The translations under genes were made by a program, and so were the position numbers. From positions 434,001 to 498,000 of the forward strand of contig NZ_JAQIIX010000002.1 in the NCBI RefSeq assembly GCF_036946495.1: DNA of 64,000 bases, in the 5' to 3' direction. Source of the stretch: Mycolicibacterium neoaurum. Its GTDB lineage: Bacteria > Actinomycetota > Actinomycetes > Mycobacteriales > Mycobacteriaceae. Positions within the stretch are counted from its first letter, which is position 1; each line of letters begins with the position of its first letter. Of this stretch, positions 18,345-26,693 are shown piece after piece. The notes under the pieces are model-generated. The model was given only the letters and a program-made list of their open reading frames with translations, was not told where the DNA came from and searched no databases.

Positions 18345-18486
18345 CAAGTCCCACTCTCATGGTGGGGGTGTGTTGCGAGGCGTAGCCTTTAGGGCGGCAA
18401 AACGCGGGTAACCGCATAAATCCAGGGGGCGGGTGGCGTAGCACGACGCCTGCCGTGAGCAGATGGAATCGAGGCGAAAAGCTGCT
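18345..18486. other. Intergenic region before kgd
   Basis: This gap holds a small hairpin just after the upstream stop (CCCAC ... GTGGG, about 18352-18367) that may end transcription. A second short hairpin, GGCGT ... ACGCC (about 18434-18450), lies in the presumed kgd leader. I see no convincing -10/-35 pair. Confidence 0.35.
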
Positions 18487-21400
18487 GTGAGCAGTGCACC
18501 TTCACCCTTCGGACAAAATGAGTGGCTCGTCGAAGAGATGTATCGCAAGTTCCGCGAGGATCCTTCGTCGGTGGATTCGAGTTGGCACGAGTTCCTCGTG
18601 GACTACGCGCCAGAACCGGTCGACGGGAGTAGCGAGCCCGGCAAGAGCCCAGCACAGACCAGCAAGCCCGCCCCGTCCTCGAACGGATCCGCCCCCAAGC
18701 CGGCCGCCTCCACCGACAAGCCCGCTGCCGAGAAGCCCGCCAAGCCCGCGGCCAAGTCGGACACCAAGCCTGCCGAGAAGCCCGCACAGAAGTCGGAGGC
18801 GAAGGCCGAGCCGGCCAAGCCCAAGCCGGCACCCGCCGCCCCGGCCACCGATGACCAGACCGCCGTCCTGCGGGGCGCGGCCGCCGCCGTCGTCAAGAAC
18901 ATGAACTTCTCGCTGGAGGTGCCCACCGCCACCAGCGTCCGGGCGATCCCGGCCAAGGCGATGATCGACAACCGCGTGGTCATCAACAACCACCTCAAGC
19001 GCACCCGCGGCGGCAAGATCAGCTTCACCCACCTTCTCGGCTACGCCATCGTGCAGGCGGTCAAGAAGTTCCCCAACATGAACCGGCACTTCGCCGAGGT
19101 CGACGGCAAGCCCAACGTCGTCACCCCGGCACACACGAATCTCGGCCTGGCCATCGACCTGGCAGGCAAGGACGGCAACCGCTCGCTGGTGGTCGCCGCC
19201 ATCAAGAAGTGCGAGACGATGGGGTTCGGGCAGTTCATCGCCGCCTATGAGGACATCGTCCGGCGCGCCCGCGACGGCAAGCTGACCGCCGAGGATTTCG
19301 CCGGCGTCACCATCTCGCTGACCAACCCCGGCACCATCGGCACCGTGCACTCGGTGCCGCGGCTGATGCGCGGCCAGGGTGCCATCATCGGCGCCGGCGC
19401 CATGGAGTATCCCGCCGAGTTCCAGGGTGCCTCCGAGGAGCGCATCGCCGAACTGGGTGTCGGCAAGCTGATCACGCTCACGTCGACCTATGACCACCGC
19501 ATCATCCAGGGTGCCGAGTCCGGTGACTTCCTGCGCACCATCCACACCTTGCTGCTCGACGACGAGTTCTACGACGAGATCTTCCGCGAACTGGGCATCC
19601 CCTACGAGCCCGTACGGTGGCGCACCGACAACCCGGACTCGATCTTCGACAAGAACGCCCGGATCATCGAGCTGATCGCGGCCTACCGCAACCGCGGCCA
19701 TCTGATGGCCGATATCGATCCGCTGCGGCTGGACAAGACGCGTTTCCGCAGCCACCCCGACCTCGACGTGCTGACCCACGGGCTGACGCTGTGGGATCTG
19801 GACCGCGAGTTCAAGGTCGACGGGTTCGCCGGCGCCGAGTACAAGAAGCTGCGCGATGTGCTCTCGGTGCTGCGCGACGCCTACTGCCGCCACGTCGGTG
19901 TCGAGTACACCCACATCCTGGAACCGGAGCAACAGCGCTGGATCCAGGAGCGCGTGGAGACCAAGCACGACAAGCCCACGGTCGCCGAGCAGAAGTACAT
20001 CCTGAGCAAGCTCAACGCGGCAGAGGCCTTCGAGACCTTCCTGCAGACCAAATACGTTGGGCAGAAGCGCTTCTCGCTGGAGGGGGCGGAGACCGTCATC
20101 CCGATGATGGATGCCGCGATCGACCAGGCCGCCGAGCATGGTCTCGACGAGGTCGTCATCGGCATGCCGCACCGCGGCCGACTCAACGTGCTGGCCAATA
20201 TCGTCGGCAAGCCCTACAGCCAGATCTTCAGCGAGTTCGAGGGCAACCTCAACCCGAGCCAGGCACACGGCTCCGGTGACGTGAAGTATCACCTCGGCGC
20301 CACCGGCACCTACCTGCAGATGTTCGGCGACAACGATATTGCCGTCTCGCTGGTCGCCAACCCCAGCCACCTGGAGGCCGTCGACCCGGTCCTGGAGGGC
20401 CTGGTCAGGGCCAAGCAGGACATGATCGACTTCGCGAACGACAACGAGCATCCGGCGTTCTCGGTGGTGCCGATGATGTTGCACGGCGATGCCGCGTTCG
20501 CCGGACAGGGTGTCGTCGCCGAGACGCTGAACCTGGCGCTGCTGCGCGGGTACCGTACCGGCGGCACCATCCACATCATCGTCAACAACCAGATCGGCTT
20601 CACCACCTCACCGCACGACTCGCGCTCCAGCGAGTACTGCACCGACGTGGCCAAGATGGTCGGGGCCCCGATCTTCCACGTCAACGGTGACGATCCCGAG
20701 GCGTGTGTGTGGGTGGCCAAGCTGGCCATGGACTTCCGCCAGAAGTTCAACAAGGACGTCGTCATCGACATGTTGTGTTACCGCCGCCGCGGCCACAACG
20801 AGGGTGACGACCCGTCGATGACCCAGCCCGGTATGTACGACGTCATCGACACCAAGCGCGGTGTCCGCAAGTCCTACACCGAAGCGCTGATCGGCCGTGG
20901 CGACATCTCGATGAAGGAGGCCGAGGACGCACTGCGCGACTACCAGGGCCAACTGGAGCGGGTGTTCAACGAGGTCCGTGAGCTGGAGAAGCACGAGATC
21001 GAGCCGAGCGAATCGGTGGAGGCCGATCAGCAGACTCCGAAGGGCCTGAACACCGCGGTCGACAAGTCCGTGCTGGCCCGCATCGGCGATGCCCACCTGG
21101 CCGTACCGCAGGGCTTCAATGTCCATCCGCGCGTGCAGCCCGTGCTCGACAAGCGCCGCGAGATGGCCTACGAGGGCAAGGTCGACTGGGCGTTCGGCGA
21201 GCTGCTGGCCATCGGATCGCTTGTCTCCGAAGGCAAGACGGTCCGGCTGACCGGCCAGGATGTGCGCCGCGGTACCTTCACCCAGCGGCACGCGGTGATC
21301 ATCGACCGCAAGACCGGCGCGGAGTTCACCCCGATCGATCTGCTGACCACCGATGCTGACGGCAACCCCAACGGCGGCCGGCTCGAGGTGTACGACTCGG

Positions 21401-22242
21401 CGCTGTCGGAATTCGCGGCCGTCGGCTTCGAATACGGCTACTCGGTGGGCAACCCCGAGGCGATCGTGTTGTGGGAGGCCCAGTTCGGCGATTTCGTCAA
21501 CGGCGCGCAGTCGATCATCGACGAGTTCATCTCCTCCGGCGAGGCCAAGTGGGGTCAGCTCTCCGACGTCGTGCTGCTGCTGCCGCACGGCCACGAGGGA
21601 CAGGGTCCCGACCACACCTCCGGGCGTATCGAGCGGTTCCTGCAGGTGTGCGCCGAGGGGTCGATGACCGTCGCGGTGCCGTCCACGCCGGCCAACTATT
21701 TCCACCTGTTGCGTCGCCACGCCCTCGACGGCATCCATCGCCCGCTGATCGTGTTCACCCCGAAGTCGATGTTGCGCAACAAGGCTGCGGTCTCCGAGGT
21801 CCGCGATTTCACCGAGATCAAGTTCCGCTCGGTGCTCGAGGAGCCGACCTATGAGGACGGCGACGGCGACCGGTCGAAGGTCAAGCGGATACTGCTGACC
21901 AGCGGCAAGATCTACTACGAGCTGGTGGCGCGCAAGGCCAAGGAGAAGCGCGACGATATCGCCATCGTGCGTATCGAGCAGCTCTACCCGCTGCCCCGGC
22001 GTCGGCTCAACGCGACGCTGGACGAGTACCCGAATGTGGAGCAGTACTTCTGGGTGCAGGAGGAACCGGCCAACCAGGGTGCGTGGCCGACCTTCGGGCT
22101 GTCCCTGCCGGAGTTGTTGCCGGAGAAGCTGACCGGCATCAAGCGGATCTCGCGGCGTGCGATGAGTGCGCCGTCGTCCGGGTCGTCCAAGGTCCATGCC
22201 GTCGAGCAGCAGGAGATCATCGACGAGGCGTTCGCGCCTTAG
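18487..22242 (+). CDS. kgd: Multifunctional 2-oxoglutarate decarboxylase/dehydrogenase E1-E2 (Kgd/SucA)
   Basis: 1251 aa from the GTG at 18487, whose product begins like other mycobacterial Kgd proteins (SSAPSPFGQNEWLVEEMYRKF); an ATG at 18463 adds eight residues. Order: N-terminal helix, a disordered Pro/Ala/Lys linker (about 45-120), an E2-like acyltransferase domain lacking a lipoyl domain with TYDHRIIQGAESG near 340, then the ThDP-dependent E1o domain with MPHRGRLNVLANI, HGDAAFAGQG and NNQIGFTT for ThDP/Mg2+. The C-terminus SSGSSKVHAVEQQEI is family-typical. It decarboxylates 2-oxoglutarate in the TCA cycle, feeding either the KDH complex or carboligation; GarA inhibits it in mycobacteria. 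The long perfect hairpin just downstream probably ends the transcript. Confidence 0.96.
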   Translation: MSSAPSPFGQNEWLVEEMYRKFREDPSSVDSSWHEFLVDYAPEPVDGSSEPGKSPAQTSKPAPSSNGSAPKPAASTDKPAAEKPAKPAAKSDTKPAEKPAQKSEAKAEPAKPKPAPAAPATDDQTAVLRGAAAAVVKNMNFSLEVPTATSVRAIPAKAMIDNRVVINNHLKRTRGGKISFTHLLGYAIVQAVKKFPNMNRHFAEVDGKPNVVTPAHTNLGLAIDLAGKDGNRSLVVAAIKKCETMGFGQFIAAYEDIVRRARDGKLTAEDFAGVTISLTNPGTIGTVHSVPRLMRGQGAIIGAGAMEYPAEFQGASEERIAELGVGKLITLTSTYDHRIIQGAESGDFLRTIHTLLLDDEFYDEIFRELGIPYEPVRWRTDNPDSIFDKNARIIELIAAYRNRGHLMADIDPLRLDKTRFRSHPDLDVLTHGLTLWDLDREFKVDGFAGAEYKKLRDVLSVLRDAYCRHVGVEYTHILEPEQQRWIQERVETKHDKPTVAEQKYILSKLNAAEAFETFLQTKYVGQKRFSLEGAETVIPMMDAAIDQAAEHGLDEVVIGMPHRGRLNVLANIVGKPYSQIFSEFEGNLNPSQAHGSGDVKYHLGATGTYLQMFGDNDIAVSLVANPSHLEAVDPVLEGLVRAKQDMIDFANDNEHPAFSVVPMMLHGDAAFAGQGVVAETLNLALLRGYRTGGTIHIIVNNQIGFTTSPHDSRSSEYCTDVAKMVGAPIFHVNGDDPEACVWVAKLAMDFRQKFNKDVVIDMLCYRRRGHNEGDDPSMTQPGMYDVIDTKRGVRKSYTEALIGRGDISMKEAEDALRDYQGQLERVFNEVRELEKHEIEPSESVEADQQTPKGLNTAVDKSVLARIGDAHLAVPQGFNVHPRVQPVLDKRREMAYEGKVDWAFGELLAIGSLVSEGKTVRLTGQDVRRGTFTQRHAVIIDRKTGAEFTPIDLLTTDADGNPNGGRLEVYDSALSEFAAVGFEYGYSVGNPEAIVLWEAQFGDFVNGAQSIIDEFISSGEAKWGQLSDVVLLLPHGHEGQGPDHTSGRIERFLQVCAEGSMTVAVPSTPANYFHLLRRHALDGIHRPLIVFTPKSMLRNKAAVSEVRDFTEIKFRSVLEEPTYEDGDGDRSKVKRILLTSGKIYYELVARKAKEKRDDIAIVRIEQLYPLPRRRLNATLDEYPNVEQYFWVQEEPANQGAWPTFGLSLPELLPEKLTGIKRISRRAMSAPSSGSSKVHAVEQQEIIDEAFAP

Positions 22243-22256
22243 CCGTACCGGCCGCC

Positions 22257-22309
22257 AATCTGAAGAAGATCGCGAGAATCGAGCAGATTCTCGCGATCTT
22301 CTTCAGATT
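22257..22309. terminator. 24-bp perfect hairpin between convergent genes
   Basis: Two 24-nt arms, AATCTGAAGAAGATCGCGAG plus AATC and the exact reverse complement, flank a five-base loop (GAGCA). The hairpin starts 14 nt after the kgd stop and ends about 20 nt before the stop of the convergent DUF732 gene. It can therefore act on both transcripts. There is no U-tract, as is common for mycobacterial terminators. Confidence 0.8.
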
Positions 22310-22328
22310 CGGCCTGAAAGACTTTGGG

Positions 22329-22685
22329 TCAGAAGCCGAGCAACCCCAGCGGGAGGGGCGACTCACCGTTGGCGATCGAGGTGACCGCGCCGGGGCAGAA
22401 TGCCGAGATGGCGAACCCGGTGAACATGGTGGCCGGGCCGATCGGGCGGCCGATGGTCTCGGAGACCCGGCCGGCGACATCGGCCAGGTTCTGGCCACCG
22501 TCGGCCAGCATCGGGCAGACGGACTGACCGGCGGCCACGGCATCGGCCGGGTTGAGCGTGCTCAGGCCGGTGCCGTCGAGGGTGTTGAGGAAGTCGCCGG
22601 CCGGGTCCGCCTGGGCGGGGGCTGCGGCCAGCAGACCGATGGACAGGGCGGCACCGGCGGCAGCCGCCAATCGCAAACGCATCAT
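22329..22685 (-). CDS. Secreted DUF732-type small protein
   Basis: 118 aa. Signal peptide MMRLRLAAAAGAALSIGLLAAAPAQAD with cleavage expected after AQA. The mature part of about 90 residues (FLNTLDGTGLSTLNPADAVAAGQSVC) carries two cysteines (SVCPML and SAFCPGA) and matches the DUF732 pattern common in mycobacterial secretomes. Function is unknown. It is convergent with kgd and divergent from the hydrolase-SDR gene at 22809. Confidence 0.8.
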   Translation of the reverse strand: MMRLRLAAAAGAALSIGLLAAAPAQADPAGDFLNTLDGTGLSTLNPADAVAAGQSVCPMLADGGQNLADVAGRVSETIGRPIGPATMFTGFAISAFCPGAVTSIANGESPLPLGLLGF

Positions 22686-22808
22686 GGTGGGGAATCGCTT
22701 CCGGGTGCCTGATCATTACAGCCGGATCGCACAGAATGCACCGCGTGCGCCGCGATCGGGTGCGCTTTGCCTCTGGTCAACGGGTAACGGTCATCACATC
22801 ATGATCGG

Positions 22809-24551
22809 ATGCACGTCGTGAACGTCGACGGCCGCACCGTCCGCGCCCTGACCGCCGGTGATCGAGCCGACACTCCACTGTTGTTGCTGCACGGTATCGG
22901 CCGCAGCCTGGAGGACTGGACCGAGCAGATCGAGCGGCTGTCCGGGCGCTTCTACGTGATCGCGGTCGATCTGCCCGGCTTCGGACGGTCCGCACGTCGC
23001 GACGGACCGGCCGACCTGGCCACCGTGGCCGACGGCGTGGCCGGCGCGCTGGCCGCGCTCGACGAGGACCGACCGTGCCATGTCATCGGCAACTCACTCG
23101 GCGGTGCGGTGGCCATGCAGCTGTTGGCGTCGCACCCGGACCGCGTCGCCAGCCTCACCCTGGTCAACAGCGCCGGTTTCGGTGCCGAGGTCACCGCGCT
23201 GCTGCGGATGCTCTCGCTGCCGGGCATCGGACGCCATCTCGCCACCCGCAGCACACCGGCCGGAGCCCGGCTGATGGAACGGCGGCTGTTCGCCGACCCG
23301 TCACTGGCCACCCGCGAGCGCATCGACCATGCGCTGCGCATCGCCGCCGAGCCCGGCACCGGCGAGTTCCTGCTCGAGATGGCCAACCACCTCGGGACCA
23401 TCCGCGGCGTCCGGCCGCAGTGGCGAAGCGAGTTGCTGACCGCCGTCGCCGCGCAGCCCCGGCCCACCCTGCTGATCTGGGGTGACCGTGACCGCATCCT
23501 TCCCGCGACGCATCTGGGGGCGGCACACCGCCAGTTTCCGGACGCGCAGGTCCACCTGTTCACCGCGACCGGGCACATGCCGCAGATCGAGCGGGCCGAC
23601 GAGTTCGCCGACCTCGTCACCGCTTTCGTGGAGAACGGACCGACCCTGTCGGCCTCGGTACCGCCGGTAACGGCTAAGGTCGGACACAATCGCGCAGACA
23701 GTCGATCGCAGAGGAGTGCGTGCATGGAGGGCTTCGCCGGAAAAGTTGCCGTCGTCACGGGAGCCGGGTCGGGAATCGGGCAGGCGTTGGCCGTCGAGCT
23801 GGGTCGCTCGGGCGCCAAGCTGGCGATCAGCGATGTCGACACCGAGGGCCTGGCCGTCACCGAGGAGCGGCTCAAGGCCATCGGTGCGCCGGTCAAGGCC
23901 GACCGCCTCGACGTCACCGAGCGTGAGGCCTTCGAGCTCTATGCCGATGCCGTCAAGGAACACTTCGGCAAGGTCAACCAGATCTACAACAACGCGGGCA
24001 TCGCCTACCAGGGCGATATCGAGGTCAGCTCCTTCAAGGACATCGAACGCGTCATGGACGTCGACTTCTGGGGCGTCGTCAACGGCACCAAGGCGTTCCT
24101 GCCCCACCTGATCGCCTCCGGCGACGGGCACGTCGTGAACGTGTCCAGTGTCTTCGGCCTGTTCGCGGTACCCGGCCAGGCGGCCTACAACTCGGCCAAG
24201 TTCGCGGTGCGCGGCTTCACCGAGGCACTGCGCCAGGAGATGGCCATCAACAAGCACCCGGTCCGGGTGACCTGCGTGCACCCCGGCGGCATCAAGACCG
24301 CGATCGCGCGCAACGCCACCGCGGCCGAGGGCATCGACGTCGCCGAGATGGCCAAGGCCTTCGACACCAAGCTCGCCCGCACCAGCCCGGAGAAGGCCGC
24401 CAAGATCATCCTGGAAGCGGTCCGCAAGGACCGGGCCCGGGTGCTCGTCGGCGCCGACGCCAAGATCCTGGACGTCCTGATCAGGATCACCGGCTCCGGC
24501 GGGTATCAGAAGCTGTTCTCGTCGGTCGCCAAAAGCCTGATCCCCAAGTAG
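22809..24551 (+). CDS. Alpha/beta hydrolase continuous in frame with an SDR (possible fusion, 580 aa)
   Basis: Residues 1-280 form an alpha/beta hydrolase: LLLHGIGRSLEDW oxyanion region, nucleophile elbow GNSLGGAV (Ser), acid in WGDRDRILP (Asp), and TGHMPQIE (His). No stop codon separates this from a complete SDR (residues 306-580). The joining stretch (about residues 281-305) is short and unstructured and contains a good ribosome site (AGAGGAG) before Met306, so the SDR can be started independently. Either a true bifunctional protein is made, or a hydrolase stop codon was lost. M. tuberculosis Rv1245c has only the SDR. The hydrolase substrate is unknown. Confidence 0.7.
   Translation: MHVVNVDGRTVRALTAGDRADTPLLLLHGIGRSLEDWTEQIERLSGRFYVIAVDLPGFGRSARRDGPADLATVADGVAGALAALDEDRPCHVIGNSLGGAVAMQLLASHPDRVASLTLVNSAGFGAEVTALLRMLSLPGIGRHLATRSTPAGARLMERRLFADPSLATRERIDHALRIAAEPGTGEFLLEMANHLGTIRGVRPQWRSELLTAVAAQPRPTLLIWGDRDRILPATHLGAAHRQFPDAQVHLFTATGHMPQIERADEFADLVTAFVENGPTLSASVPPVTAKVGHNRADSRSQRSACMEGFAGKVAVVTGAGSGIGQALAVELGRSGAKLAISDVDTEGLAVTEERLKAIGAPVKADRLDVTEREAFELYADAVKEHFGKVNQIYNNAGIAYQGDIEVSSFKDIERVMDVDFWGVVNGTKAFLPHLIASGDGHVVNVSSVFGLFAVPGQAAYNSAKFAVRGFTEALRQEMAINKHPVRVTCVHPGGIKTAIARNATAAEGIDVAEMAKAFDTKLARTSPEKAAKIILEAVRKDRARVLVGADAKILDVLIRITGSGGYQKLFSSVAKSLIPK
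23724..24551 (+). CDS. Short-chain dehydrogenase/reductase (Rv1245c-like), internal start
   Basis: 275 aa from the ATG at 23724, the start seen in the M. tuberculosis counterpart (MEGFAGKVAVVTGAGSGIGQ). Classical SDR features: TGAGSGIG cofactor loop, NNAG, catalytic Ser in VSSVFG and YNSAK (Tyr/Lys). NAD(P)-dependent oxidation or reduction of an unknown alcohol or ketone is expected. A GAGGAG ribosome site lies 7 nt before the ATG. The same codons are also read in the longer 22809-24551 frame, so this entry marks the alternative product. Confidence 0.75.
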   Translation: MEGFAGKVAVVTGAGSGIGQALAVELGRSGAKLAISDVDTEGLAVTEERLKAIGAPVKADRLDVTEREAFELYADAVKEHFGKVNQIYNNAGIAYQGDIEVSSFKDIERVMDVDFWGVVNGTKAFLPHLIASGDGHVVNVSSVFGLFAVPGQAAYNSAKFAVRGFTEALRQEMAINKHPVRVTCVHPGGIKTAIARNATAAEGIDVAEMAKAFDTKLARTSPEKAAKIILEAVRKDRARVLVGADAKILDVLIRITGSGGYQKLFSSVAKSLIPK

Positions 24552-24555
24552 GTCG

Positions 24556-25401
24556 CTAGTGGCCCAGCGGATGGGTGCCCAGCCAGGCACCCGCCACCGC
24601 GCCGGGCTCTCCACCAGCGGCGACCTCGGACCGCATCTGGGCCAGTGCATCGGTGCCGAGCACACCGGCCAGCTCGTTGACCGACCGCTGCTGGGTCTGG
24701 GTCAGGCCGTTGCGCCGGAACACCGGGACGATGTTCTCGGCCCGGATCAGGGCGGTGCGGTCGGACAACACGTTCAAGTCCGCGGGTTGATCCGGTGCGG
24801 CCGCCGTCGTCCAGGCCATGTTGATCCGGCCGCTGCGCAGTGCTGCCTGCATCGCCGCGGCATCGGCGAGCTCGCGCGGTGCGGGCGGCGTGCAAGCACC
24901 AAGCGCGGCGGGCACATCCGCGCCGCGTACCGCGCCGGGTTCCAGTTCGGCGCACCGCCCGACGAGGGCCAGCACATCGGTGGCGCCCCAGTCCGCGGCG
25001 GTCCGCCCGGTCACGGCGACAGTCGGCTTGTCCGAGGCACTTTCGGTGTAGTCACCGGCACCGAGTCCCTCCGGTAGCGATCCGACCATCGCGCGGTACA
25101 CCTGTGCCGCCGAGCGGGCGGGCGCATCGGGAGCGAACCGCTGCAACGCCTGACCGGTCAGGGCAGGCACCACATCGACATCTCCGGAATCCAACGCGCC
25201 CAACGGGTCCGGGACATCCTTCACATGCGCCGGACTGCCGTAATAGCCCAACGCGGCGACGTAGAGGTGGGCGAGCAGCGCCGATTCGGCATCGGCGCCG
25301 GCACCCACCGCCACCGAGGGTGGCGGCGGCACCTGCCCACCGCAACCGGCGACCAGCAGCGCGATCAGCGCAGCTGCCAGAAACCGGATGGCCGAACCGA
25401 T
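24556..25401 (-). CDS. lpqZ: Lipoprotein LpqZ, OpuAC-type solute-binding protein (start unclear)
   Basis: About 281 aa. The lipoprotein signal FLAAALIALLVAGC ends in lipobox VAGC. The mature part resembles OpuAC/choline-betaine-type binding proteins (DPLGALDSGDVDVVPALTGQALQRF, GAVAGAWLGTHPL). The gene follows the malic enzyme on the same strand and overlaps or abuts its stop. No ATG, GTG or TTG exists between the lipobox region and an ATG at 25521, which lies 118 nt inside the malic enzyme gene. I place the start tentatively at the ATC at 25401, two codons after the malic-enzyme stop region, which gives the family length; the longer form is the alternative. Confidence 0.7.
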   Translation of the reverse strand: MGSAIRFLAAALIALLVAGCGGQVPPPPSVAVGAGADAESALLAHLYVAALGYYGSPAHVKDVPDPLGALDSGDVDVVPALTGQALQRFAPDAPARSAAQVYRAMVGSLPEGLGAGDYTESASDKPTVAVTGRTAADWGATDVLALVGRCAELEPGAVRGADVPAALGACTPPAPRELADAAAMQAALRSGRINMAWTTAAAPDQPADLNVLSDRTALIRAENIVPVFRRNGLTQTQQRSVNELAGVLGTDALAQMRSEVAAGGEPGAVAGAWLGTHPLGH

Positions 25402-25402
25402 C

Positions 25403-26572
25403 TCAGACCCCGGAGGCTGCGGCCACGGCCTTGGCGACCGCGGGTCCGACGCGCGGATCCAACGCGCTGGGCACGATGTGGTCGACGGCGAGATCGTCCC
25501 CGACGACGGAGAAGATCGCATGCGCGGCAGCCACTTTCATCTCCTCGGTGATACGGCGGGCACCCGCGTCCAGGGCACCGCGGAACACACCGGGGAAGGC
25601 CAGCACATTGTTGATCTGGTTGGGGAAGTCACTGCGGCCAGTCGCGACCACCGCGGCGTACTTACGGGCCGCATCGGGGTGGATCTCGGGGTCCGGGTTG
25701 GACAGTGCGAACACGATGCCACCCGGGGCCATGGTCGCGATGAACTCCTCGGGCACTAACCCGGCCGACACGCCGAGGAACACATCGGCACCGTCGAGCG
25801 CCTCGGCGACGCCACCGGTGACTCCGCGCGGGTTGGTGCGCTGGGCCAGCTCGGCCTTGAACGAATTCAGGTCGGAGCGACCGCTTTCGACGATGCCCTT
25901 GCTGTCCAGCACGATGATGTCGCTGATCCCGCTGTTGAGCAGGATGTTGGTGCACGCCACCCCAGCGGCGCCGGCCCCGGACACCACGACCTTGAGGTCG
26001 GTGATCTCGCGGTCGAGGACCTTCACCGCACCCAGCAGGGCCGCCAGCACCACGATCGCCGTGCCGTGCTGGTCATCGTGCATCACCGGACAGTCCAATG
26101 CTTCGATGACGCGGCGCTCGATCTCGAAGCAGCGCGGCGCCGAGATGTCCTCCAGGTTCACCGCCCCGAAGGTCGGGCGCAGCCGGATCAGCGTCTCGAC
26201 GATCTCGTCGGGATCCTTGGTGTCCAGCACGATCGGGATCGAGTCGAGGCCACCGAAGGTCTTGAACAGCGCGCTCTTGCCCTCCATCACCGGCAGCGAG
26301 GCGGCCGGGCCGATATCGCCGAGGCCCAGCACGGCGCTGCCGTCGCTGACGACGGCCACCAGCCGGTTGGCCCAGGTGTACTTCTTGGCCAACGTCGCAT
26401 CGGCGGCGATCGCGCGGCTGACCTGGGCTACGCCCGGGGTGTAGGCGATCGACAGGGCACGCTGGGTATCCAGCGGCGCTTTCAGATCGATCGAGAGCTT
26501 TCCACCCTCGTGGGCGGCAAAGATCTCGGCGTCGTCGACGACGACCTGTGGGGTTCGCACCAGTTCGGACAT
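25403..26572 (-). CDS. NAD(P)-dependent malic enzyme (small type)
   Basis: 389-aa oxidative decarboxylase of malate to pyruvate, of the short bacterial form without the phosphotransacetylase tail. Seen: LSIAYTPGVAQV with the catalytic Tyr, ANRLVAVVSDGSAVLGLGD, catalytic Lys in MEGKSALFK, metal site EDISAPRCFEIE and MHDDQHGTAI, and the second-domain Rossmann motif VVSGAGAAGVA. At this place M. tuberculosis carries mdh; malic enzyme here suggests anaplerosis is handled differently, as in fast growers that lack mdh. It precedes lpqZ on the same strand and is divergent from corA. Confidence 0.9.
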   Translation of the reverse strand: MSELVRTPQVVVDDAEIFAAHEGGKLSIDLKAPLDTQRALSIAYTPGVAQVSRAIAADATLAKKYTWANRLVAVVSDGSAVLGLGDIGPAASLPVMEGKSALFKTFGGLDSIPIVLDTKDPDEIVETLIRLRPTFGAVNLEDISAPRCFEIERRVIEALDCPVMHDDQHGTAIVVLAALLGAVKVLDREITDLKVVVSGAGAAGVACTNILLNSGISDIIVLDSKGIVESGRSDLNSFKAELAQRTNPRGVTGGVAEALDGADVFLGVSAGLVPEEFIATMAPGGIVFALSNPDPEIHPDAARKYAAVVATGRSDFPNQINNVLAFPGVFRGALDAGARRITEEMKVAAAHAIFSVVGDDLAVDHIVPSALDPRVGPAVAKAVAAASGV

Positions 26573-26651
26573 GCGCTCGACGCTACTTCATCCATTCAAC
26601 TCACCGGCACCCCAACCCCGCTGGTGAGAGGTTGGAAATGCGACTGACGAG

Positions 26652-26657
26652 TAACAT
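26652..26657 (+). promoter_or_regulatory. Putative corA -10 box
   Basis: TAACAT lies 36 nt upstream of the corA ATG and would give a leader of about 30 nt with a GGGAGG ribosome site. No clear -35 element is seen. Confidence 0.3.
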
Positions 26658-26693
26658 TCTGCCCGGGTTGTCCCGTGATGCTGGGAGGTAGCG

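Noticed and set aside
18502..20574. 690-codon open frame antisense to kgd
   Set aside because: It lies wholly opposite a recognised enzyme, and its composition (His/Arg/Asp/Val-rich) is that of the complementary frame in high-GC DNA. No start or family is recognisable.
20608..22197. 529-codon antisense frame over the 3' half of kgd
   Set aside because: Same reason: shadow frame of a highly conserved coding region.
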